From the NCBI GenBank assembly GCA_009391605.1, contig VFGQ01000114.1:1-21004 (forward strand): a DNA stretch of 21,004 nucleotides, read 5' to 3'. The position numbers were made by a program, and so were the translations under genes. This document shows, piece after piece, positions 14,512-21,004 of this stretch; the stretch's first letter is position 1; each line of letters starts with the position of its first letter. Origin of the DNA: SAR202 cluster bacterium (GTDB lineage Bacteria > Chloroflexota > Dehalococcoidia > SAR202 > GCA-002694895). A model generated the notes under the pieces. That model was not told where the DNA came from. It made no database searches and worked only from the letters and a program-made list of their open reading frames with translations.

Positions 14512-17500
14512 ATGACCATAAACAATGTCATAGAAGAAATTAGTAAATCCTTATCCTCAGAATCATTTTTATCAATCGTAGATAAAAAATCAAATTTCCC
14601 CATAGAATGTAATTCATCTCTAATTCCAATATTTACAAAAATTTTATCTTTGTCATTAAATAAACCTATAATTTACATCAATAATTCTGAAGATCATTGT
14701 ATTGATGTTTTGAATTGGACAAAAAATTTAAGTACTAAAACTGAAAATATAATTTTTTTCCCAGAAAAGAAAAAAATCTCCTATAAAGACTCTTCACATA
14801 CAGAAAGAATAAAATGTATTTCTCAATTACAAACTAAAACTAAAAATACAATTATTATTTCCACACTTAAATCAATTTTTCAAACTGTTCCATCACCTAA
14901 TTATTTCAACTCGCAAACAAAATCAATTGAAGTTGGAGATTTAATAAAATTAAATGACTTTTCATTTGATCTGATTAAAATGGGCTTTACCCATACTGAT
15001 TATCAAGTAGAATCACCTGGGGAATATGCTATAAGAGGAGGTATAATTGATATTTTTTGTATAAACGAAAAATATCCTATGAGAATTGAATTATTTGAAG
15101 ATAACATCAATTCTATAAGAGAATTTGATCAAAATACACAAATCAGTTTAAATGAAATAAAAAAAATAAATATCAAATCTTTTGATTATGATCAGAATTC
15201 TTTAATTAAAAACCAGGGAACAATATTAGATTATGTAGATCAAGATTGTTTAATTTTATTAGACAACCCTAATTCAATATTCAAAAGCTTAAATAAAAAC
15301 ATTAAGCAATTGAATAATTCAAAACAATCTATAAATAATATTATAACTCCTGAATTAAAATCGTACATTTATAAATTCAAAACTATAGAAATATTTCCTT
15401 GGCAAACTAAAAATTCAATTTCAATAGAAAAAATATTTAATATTAAAAATATCCCTGAATTGTCAATTGATTCAAATAGTGATCAAGAATCAAAAATAAA
15501 CCTGATCAATAATTATAAAGGCCAAAAAATTATTCAAACAAGTTATATAAATAGAACAAAAGAATTATTTGGTAAGAATAATAAAATTCAAATAATTGAA
15601 ACTCCTCCTTACAAATCAACTCCAGGATTTATTTATAACTCAAATAAAAATTCATTCATTCTGATTGGAGATAAAGAACTTTATGGAACTAAATATATAT
15701 CTACTCTAGATGAGACTAAAAGAAAAGAAATTATAATAACTGATGAAATAAACCCCGGAGATTATATCGTCCATGCAGATCATGGTATAGGTAAATTTAT
15801 AAATTTTGGAAAACCTCCAAAATCAAATTCTCTTCAAGATTATATGATCATTGAATACGCCAAATCTGATAAATTATATGTTCCTCTTACTCAAATTCAA
15901 AAAATTGCACCATATATAGCTCCTACGAATAAAATACCTAAACTTACAACCTTAGGAGGAGAAAGTTGGACAAAAGCTAAACAAAAAGCTCAAGAATCTG
16001 CACTTAAATGGGCAAGAGAATTACTCACAATATATGCAAAACGAGAATTAAGTAAAGGGATAACATATTCAGACGACAACGAATGGGAAAAAGATTTAGA
16101 AGGCAGTTTCCCTTTCAAAGAAACGCCAGATCAAACCTCAGCAATTGAATTAATAAAAAACAAAATGCAAAATAAAAATCCAATGGATGTTTTAATATGT
16201 GGTGATGTAGGATTTGGAAAAACCGAAGTGGCAATCAGAGCCGCTTTTAAGGCAGTATGCAATGGAAAGCAAGTTGCAGTGATTGCTCCAACTACTATCT
16301 TAACTCAACAACATTATGAAACATTTTCTAATAGATTATCTGCTTTCCCTGTAAATATTGAATATTTAAGCAGATTCAAAACTAGAGCTGAACAAAAAAT
16401 AATTGTTAATAATATAAAAAATGGAAGTATAGACCTGTGTATTGGGACACATAGAATTATTCAAAATGATGTTGATTTTAACAATATAGGATTACTTATT
16501 ATTGATGAAGAACAAAGATTTGGAGTTAAGCAAAAAGAACAATTGAAATCAAAGTATCCAAACATAGATATAATCACCATGACAGCAACTCCTATACCAA
16601 GAACTTTATATATGGCTATATCAGGAATAAAAGATTTATATAGCATTAATAGTGCCCCCGAACAAAGATTGCCAGTAGAGACAATAATTAACGAATATGA
16701 TGAATCTTTAATACAGCAAGCAATAATTGATGAATTAAATAGAGGTGGCCAAGTTTTTTTTCTGCATAACAGAGTTCAGAGCATAAATATTATTCATAAT
16801 CAACTAAAAAAATTAATACCAAATGCAAAAATAAAAATTGCACATGGGCAAATGAATGAAAATGATCTTGAAAAAACAATGATAAGCTTTGCTAAAAGAG
16901 AAATTGACATATTATGTTGTACCACTATTATTGAATCTGGATTAGACTTGCCTAATGTAAACACATTAATTGTGAACAATGCTCATAAATTTGGATTATC
17001 ACAACTATACCAACTTAGAGGAAGGGTCGGCAGAAGCATTAAGCAAGCTTACAGTTATTTCTTAATCCCTAAATCAACAATGCTTACTCCTCAATCAGAA
17101 AAAAGACTACAGGCTTTAAAAGAGTCAGTAGAATTAGGTTCTGGATACAAAATAGCAATGAGAGATTTAGAAATAAGGGGAACAGGAAATATATTAGGAA
17201 AAGAACAAAGTGGTCATGTAATTACAATTGGATTACATTTGTATTCAAAATTAATTTCAGAAGCAAAAAAATATTTAACTACAAATGGTAACCCTATTTT
17301 AAATAATAATATTGAAAATCCTTTGCCAATATTAAATATGGATATTAAATCTGGACTAACCAATGAATATATCAAAGAAGACAAAATGAAATTTGAATTA
17401 TATCGCCAATTAAGTATTTGTGAGCAAATTGAAGATGTTGATAAAGTTACAAATAATATAACAGACAGATTTGGAACAATGAATCAAGAAGCTAAAAATC

Positions 17501-17751
17501 TTATATTAAATACAAAAATTCAAATACTAAGTGCAAATATAAATATAAATTCCATAAACAAAAATAAAAATGATTTAACTATCAGATTTCACAGTCAAAT
17601 TGGCGGTGCAAAAAATGTTCTCTTGAAATCATTTAACAATGTAAAAATAAGCAGGTCAAATGAAATAATAATAAAATTGCGAGATGTTAATTATTGGGCA
17701 AATGAAATTTTCAATATCCTAAAAAAAATAGAGGGAATTAAAAATAAATAA
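14512..17751 (+). CDS. mfd: Transcription-repair coupling factor
   Basis: Mfd removes RNA polymerase stalled at DNA lesions and recruits UvrA. The 1079-residue protein, slightly short of the usual 1100-1180, has all parts. An N-terminal UvrB-homology region carries YAIRGGIIDIF and RIELFEDNINSIREFD. The RNA-polymerase-interacting domain has DYIVHADHGIGKF (about 417-429). The SF2 motor has Walker A GDVGFGKTEVA (about 564-574), the DEEQ box in IIDEEQRFG (about 663-671), TATPIPRTL (about 690-698) and QLRGRVGRS (about 833-841). A C-terminal TRCF domain follows. The ATG at 14512 has no obvious SD. It follows rpsU by 35 bases and precedes an EamA transporter by nine bases. Confidence 0.97.
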   Translation: MTINNVIEEISKSLSSESFLSIVDKKSNFPIECNSSLIPIFTKILSLSLNKPIIYINNSEDHCIDVLNWTKNLSTKTENIIFFPEKKKISYKDSSHTERIKCISQLQTKTKNTIIISTLKSIFQTVPSPNYFNSQTKSIEVGDLIKLNDFSFDLIKMGFTHTDYQVESPGEYAIRGGIIDIFCINEKYPMRIELFEDNINSIREFDQNTQISLNEIKKINIKSFDYDQNSLIKNQGTILDYVDQDCLILLDNPNSIFKSLNKNIKQLNNSKQSINNIITPELKSYIYKFKTIEIFPWQTKNSISIEKIFNIKNIPELSIDSNSDQESKINLINNYKGQKIIQTSYINRTKELFGKNNKIQIIETPPYKSTPGFIYNSNKNSFILIGDKELYGTKYISTLDETKRKEIIITDEINPGDYIVHADHGIGKFINFGKPPKSNSLQDYMIIEYAKSDKLYVPLTQIQKIAPYIAPTNKIPKLTTLGGESWTKAKQKAQESALKWARELLTIYAKRELSKGITYSDDNEWEKDLEGSFPFKETPDQTSAIELIKNKMQNKNPMDVLICGDVGFGKTEVAIRAAFKAVCNGKQVAVIAPTTILTQQHYETFSNRLSAFPVNIEYLSRFKTRAEQKIIVNNIKNGSIDLCIGTHRIIQNDVDFNNIGLLIIDEEQRFGVKQKEQLKSKYPNIDIITMTATPIPRTLYMAISGIKDLYSINSAPEQRLPVETIINEYDESLIQQAIIDELNRGGQVFFLHNRVQSINIIHNQLKKLIPNAKIKIAHGQMNENDLEKTMISFAKREIDILCCTTIIESGLDLPNVNTLIVNNAHKFGLSQLYQLRGRVGRSIKQAYSYFLIPKSTMLTPQSEKRLQALKESVELGSGYKIAMRDLEIRGTGNILGKEQSGHVITIGLHLYSKLISEAKKYLTTNGNPILNNNIENPLPILNMDIKSGLTNEYIKEDKMKFELYRQLSICEQIEDVDKVTNNITDRFGTMNQEAKNLILNTKIQILSANININSINKNKNDLTIRFHSQIGGAKNVLLKSFNNVKISRSNEIIIKLRDVNYWANEIFNILKKIEGIKNK

Positions 17752-17760
17752 AATTAAAAT

Positions 17761-18645
17761 ATGAATATTGTATTAAAATTATTACCATTATTTAGTGCAT
17801 TTACCTGGGCTTCTTCAGGATTAATACTAAAAAAATATAAAGTTAAAAATTTACATTTATTCCCATTAATTGAAAGTTCAATATCTTTAGTTATTATTTG
17901 TTTTATTGTAACAAGCATAGATCATTGGCCAATATTTCTTTCTTATAAAACAGATATATATTTGATATTAACTTCAGCGTATTTCTTAAGTGTATTAGGA
18001 ACTTTATTATATATTGAATCTATTAAACGAATAGAACTTGGTATAGTTTTTACTCTCGCAACAAGCATTCAGGTTTCTTTAATTGGATTATTAGATAAAT
18101 TTATCAATTTATACACTTTTAGTTTTTTATTCGTTTTCGGATCCGCCACAATAATACTTGGTGTAATAACTATTAATTATTCATATTTACAATTATTAGG
18201 GACAATAAAAAAAAATAAAACAAAAATAATAGGGATATTTACTAGTTTGTTATCAGGGATTTCTTGGGGTGGTACAGCTTTTTTAGCTGACAGAGCATTA
18301 AATGATGTTTCAATATTTGATGCTGCAATATTTCGTACAGGATTGACTCTAATATTTTTAATTCCAATAAATATTTCCCAATATCAAAAAATTATTAAAA
18401 CAATAAATATAAAAGAGTTAAAATATCTGACTTTTTCAAGTCTATTTATTACATCTTCTATGCTTATATGGATAGGTTCACTCAAAATAAACTCAGGGTC
18501 TTGGACTGCAATTTTATCCAGCGCAGCTCCTATATTTGCCTTAACTTTAGGATATTTATTCTTAAATGAAAAATTAAAACACAATGAGTTATTTGGAGTG
18601 CTTCTATGCCTGGTCGGTGTATTATTAGTTATTTTTAGTAGATAA
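17761..18645 (+). CDS. EamA/DMT-family membrane transporter
   Basis: The 294-residue protein has about ten hydrophobic segments in two repeats of five, the layout of EamA (drug/metabolite transporter) carriers. The first repeat begins LLPLFSAFTWASSGLILKK, and the second begins around LLSGISWGGTAFLADRAL. Each repeat ends in the family's usual late block; the second is APIFALTLGYLFLNEKLK followed by a terminal helix GVLLCLVGVLLVIFS. Substrate cannot be told; family members export amino acids, sugars or other metabolites. It starts nine bases after mfd, so it probably shares its transcript, and overlaps the convergent HAD gene by 21 bases. Confidence 0.88.
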   Translation: MNIVLKLLPLFSAFTWASSGLILKKYKVKNLHLFPLIESSISLVIICFIVTSIDHWPIFLSYKTDIYLILTSAYFLSVLGTLLYIESIKRIELGIVFTLATSIQVSLIGLLDKFINLYTFSFLFVFGSATIILGVITINYSYLQLLGTIKKNKTKIIGIFTSLLSGISWGGTAFLADRALNDVSIFDAAIFRTGLTLIFLIPINISQYQKIIKTINIKELKYLTFSSLFITSSMLIWIGSLKINSGSWTAILSSAAPIFALTLGYLFLNEKLKHNELFGVLLCLVGVLLVIFSR

Positions 18646-19338
18646 AAAATTATTTAATTCATACAAGGAATTAATTTTATTTGTTTCACTATAATCAATG
18701 TTTATATTGTCTCGATCTATTAATAAAGGAATAATGCCAACATTTTTACTACCTTGAATATCAGACAAGATTTGATCTCCAACATATACACTTTGATCAG
18801 GTTTAACATTTAACAATGTAAGAGCATCTAAAAATATTTTAGGATCAGGTTTTTCTGCAAGAGCATCTTTAGAGGTAACACATACATCAATGTGATCAAC
18901 AAGATTAAACTCATTTAAAATTTCCTGCCCTGTTTTATTCATATTTGAAATTAAACCTAATTTATATCCAGTTTGTCTTAATTCTTTTAAAACTGAAATT
19001 ACATCAGAATACAATTGCATGGAATAAGGGATTTTTTGTAATTCTTTAAAAATTTTTCCCGAAGTTTCTACATCAACATCATGCCCATCACCAGACAATA
19101 CTAGTTTTTCATACTTTGCAAAAAAATTTTTCTTTTCTAATTCAGATTGAGATCTGATTGGATATGTGACATTTTGCTCTGCCATAAATTTATCAGCTAG
19201 GAAATATCCCTGAGCAACTCCTTTTTCAGTTAATTCGTAACCATATTTTTTTGCAACTTTAGATTGCAAACTAAACCTAGATGGTTCGAACCCAGCCAAT
19301 GTACCGTATAAATCAAATAATACTGCTATAATTTTCAT
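18625..19338 (-). CDS. HAD-superfamily hydrolase (subfamily IA-like)
   Basis: The product is 237 residues. Motif I is FDLYGTL (8-14) with nucleophile Asp9, motif II is Ser131-Asn132 in LISNMNKTG, motif III is Lys163 in EKPDPKIF, and motif IV is VGDQILSDIQG (186-196). The helical cap lies between motifs I and II (about 18-95). The usual second Asp of motif I (DxD) is Tyr11. A Tyr there is common in 2-haloacid dehalogenases and some other IA proteins, yet motif IV here is the phosphatase-type GDxxxxD. Phosphatase or dehalogenase activity is therefore open. The substrate is unknown. It overlaps the EamA gene tail-to-tail by 21 bases and is divergent from the HypE-like gene with a 45-base gap. 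Confidence 0.9.
   Translation of the reverse strand: MKIIAVLFDLYGTLAGFEPSRFSLQSKVAKKYGYELTEKGVAQGYFLADKFMAEQNVTYPIRSQSELEKKNFFAKYEKLVLSGDGHDVDVETSGKIFKELQKIPYSMQLYSDVISVLKELRQTGYKLGLISNMNKTGQEILNEFNLVDHIDVCVTSKDALAEKPDPKIFLDALTLLNVKPDQSVYVGDQILSDIQGSKNVGIIPLLIDRDNINIDYSETNKINSLYELNNFLSTKNN
19324..19332 (+). promoter_or_regulatory. Candidate extended -10 promoter for the HypE-like gene
   Basis: The sequence TGCTATAAT matches the extended -10 form (TGnTATAAT) and lies about 50 bases before the ATG at 19384, overlapping the first codons of the divergent HAD gene. No good -35 is visible, so this is tentative. Confidence 0.3.
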
Positions 19339-19383
19339 AAAGTTATAATATCAATATTTATAAATACATTTGAACTTATTTTT

Positions 19384-20379
19384 ATGAAATCAGGCAAATT
19401 ACCAAATAAAATCTTATCAGCATTACTTAAACATGTTGATATTAATGATCCTAGAGTAAAAGTAGGCCCTCAGGTTGGAGAAGATGCAGCAGCCATAGAT
19501 ATTGGTGATAAATATTTATTAGTAAAAACAGATCCTATAACATTCACATCTGACAATTTAGGATGGTATCTAGTTAATGTAAATATTAATGACATATGCA
19601 CAATGGGTGGAGATCCAAAATGGTTACTAGTTACACTTTTATTTAATCCTCAAACCACAGAAAAACAAATTAAAGTAATCTTTGATGGAATAAGAAATTC
19701 ATGTAAAAAAATGAATATATCATTAGTTGGAGGACACACTGAAATAACTCCCCAGGTTAACTCTCCCATAGCTATTGGATGCTTATTAGGAGAAGTCCCT
19801 AAAAATCAATTAATTAAAACATCAGGAGCAAAAATTGGAGATGATATTTTAATAACAAAATTTATAGGATTAGAAGGGACTTCAATATTAGCAAATGATA
19901 TAAAATCTAAAAATTTAAAAATAGATAATCAAATTATTGATAATGCAATACATTTTTTATATAACCCCGGAATTAGTATTTTACCTGAATCGAAAATAGC
20001 TATAGATACAATAGAAGTAACAAGTATGCATGACCCTACAGAGGGAGGATTAATAACAGGGCTTGAAGAATTAGCGCTTGCATCAAATAAAGGAATGGAA
20101 ATAAATTATGCCAAAATTCCAATAAAACAAGAAACAAGTATCATATGCAAAAAATTAAATTTAAATCCCCTGGGCTTAATATCATCAGGTAGTTTAATTA
20201 TTACATGTAATCCAAAAAACACAAAAAAGTTAATTGATAAAATGTCAGAATCAAAAATTAATATAAGTAAAATTGGAAGTATAAAAAATAAAAATAATGG
20301 ACTTAAAATTTATATTGACGGGGAATTAAAAAAATTCCCCAAATTCGAGAGAGATGAAATTGCAAAATATTTTGAATAA
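19384..20379 (+). CDS. AIR synthase-related (PurM/HypE-fold) protein, HypE-like without the C-terminal cysteine tail
   Basis: This 331-residue protein has the PurM/HypE ATP-binding fold: VGEDAAAI (31-38), KTDPITFTSDNLG (48-60), NVNINDICTMGGDPKW (65-80), LVGGHTEIT, a GAKIGDDIL block at the domain boundary, and MHDPTEGGLITGLEELA in the C-terminal domain. These match the HypE/AIR-synthase-related group more than PurM itself, which is present at 8456. True HypE ends in a Pro-Arg-Ile-Cys tail that carries the cyanide ligand for NiFe hydrogenase. This protein ends FERDEIAKYFE and no hyp genes are nearby, so a hydrogenase role is unlikely. The substrate is unknown. The downstream FAD oxidoreductase overlaps it by 26 bases, hinting at a linked function. 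Confidence 0.88.
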   Translation: MKSGKLPNKILSALLKHVDINDPRVKVGPQVGEDAAAIDIGDKYLLVKTDPITFTSDNLGWYLVNVNINDICTMGGDPKWLLVTLLFNPQTTEKQIKVIFDGIRNSCKKMNISLVGGHTEITPQVNSPIAIGCLLGEVPKNQLIKTSGAKIGDDILITKFIGLEGTSILANDIKSKNLKIDNQIIDNAIHFLYNPGISILPESKIAIDTIEVTSMHDPTEGGLITGLEELALASNKGMEINYAKIPIKQETSIICKKLNLNPLGLISSGSLIITCNPKNTKKLIDKMSESKINISKIGSIKNKNNGLKIYIDGELKKFPKFERDEIAKYFE

Positions 20380-21004
20380 TACTGATCTCCCAAAAACCTC
20401 AGATTTAGTCATTATTGGCGGAGGAGTAATAGGATGTAGTATTGCTATGCATTTATCAAAAACAGGTTTTGGATCAATAACTTTGCTAGAAAAAAATGCA
20501 ATTTCATCAGGTGCAACAAGTAAGTCAGGCGCAATGATTAGAGAATTTTATCAAACAGACTTTTTAATAGAAATGGCAAAAGAATCAAAAACATTTTTTG
20601 AAAAATCAGATATAAATTTCATAAAAAACGGCCGTATTTATTTATTCTCGAAAGAAAATACTGATTCAGTCAATAACAATGCAAAATTAAATCAAAATCT
20701 TGGAGTAAATATAGAAGTAATCGATAAAGATCAAATTCAAAAATTAATACCTGAAGTTAATACTAATGATGTTTCTTTAGGGTTGTTTGAACCTGAAGCT
20801 GGATATGTAGATTCAGTTGAAACAACATATAAATTTGCTCAAACTGGAATTGATAATGGTGTGCAAATATTTACTAATACAACAGCAGAATCAATAGAAC
20901 TTACTAAAAATGGTGTCCAATCTATAAATACAAATAAAGGAAAAATAAAAACTAAAATTATTATAAATGCATCAGGTGCATGGGCTAATTATATTAATAA
21001 ATCA
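20354..21004 (+). CDS. DAO-family FAD-dependent oxidoreductase, 3' truncated by the window edge
   Basis: The frame is open from the ATG at 20354 to the right edge, giving 217 visible residues. It shows the dinucleotide-binding start LVIIGGGVIGCSIAMHLSK (18-36; GxGxxG) and the LLEKNAISSGATSKSGAMIR block, which is the conserved second FAD-contact region of DAO enzymes (sarcosine/glycine oxidase, dimethylglycine dehydrogenase type). A late NASGAWANYI segment is also typical. Members oxidise amines or amino acids such as N-methylglycine, D-amino acids or proline. The C-terminal substrate domain is missing, so the substrate cannot be assigned. It overlaps the HypE-like gene by 26 bases, so they are probably translated together. 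In-frame TTG codons at 20360 and 20372 are alternative starts. Confidence 0.88.
   Translation, partial: MKLQNILNNTDLPKTSDLVIIGGGVIGCSIAMHLSKTGFGSITLLEKNAISSGATSKSGAMIREFYQTDFLIEMAKESKTFFEKSDINFIKNGRIYLFSKENTDSVNNNAKLNQNLGVNIEVIDKDQIQKLIPEVNTNDVSLGLFEPEAGYVDSVETTYKFAQTGIDNGVQIFTNTTAESIELTKNGVQSINTNKGKIKTKIIINASGAWANYINKS

Noticed and set aside
19384..20379. True HypE of hydrogenase maturation
   Set aside because: The C-terminal Pro-Arg-x-Cys tail is missing and no hyp or hydrogenase genes are in the window.

Overview
This is a very AT-rich, almost fully coding stretch of a bacterial chromosome. The longest gap between genes is about 114 bases. Genes are tightly packed, with many 4-30 base overlaps and tail-to-tail overlaps, and most lack a clear Shine-Dalgarno sequence. 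TGA is used as a stop, so the standard bacterial code fits. The content is mostly housekeeping: formyl-Met-tRNA synthesis, purine biosynthesis, RecF, Mfd, ribosomal protein bS21 and TrpB. This suggests a streamlined free-living bacterium. A marine Chloroflexota (SAR202-like) lineage is my guess from gene flavour (Bacillus-type Fe-S PurF, Lit/DUF1461 membrane protein, MCT-like MFS carrier, DAO-type oxidoreductase). The sequence alone does not prove it. I see no mobile element, CRISPR array, tRNA or rRNA.

Layout. (a) 1-2351: the C-terminal part of a thiamine-diphosphate enzyme reads rightward into a leftward mazG-fmt pair. (b) 2432-4304: a Lit-like membrane transacylase overlaps a lone tryptophan synthase beta gene (no trpA in the window). 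(c) 4310-6982: three tightly coupled envelope genes follow: a signal/anchor beta-sandwich protein, a His-rich cupredoxin-like lipoprotein, and a polytopic membrane protein whose predicted mature N-terminus is histidine. This is the least understood part of the window and looks like a metal (probably copper) handling or membrane redox module. A perfect 17-bp inverted repeat closes it. (d) 7011-11025: a well-formed promoter drives purF-purM-purH (purN is absent here). (e) 11015-14167: the leftward chain recF -> Sir2 deacylase -> MFS transporter. (f) 14282-18645: rpsU, mfd and an EamA transporter rightward. (g) 18625-19338: a leftward HAD hydrolase. (h) 19384-21004: a HypE/PurM-like protein overlaps a DAO-family FAD oxidoreductase cut by the right edge.

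Together the genes cover IMP synthesis, initiator-tRNA formylation, nucleotide sanitation, repair and lipoprotein or envelope maturation. The best candidate for something undescribed is the three-gene envelope cassette at 4310-6982, next to a lipoprotein-modifying enzyme homologue.
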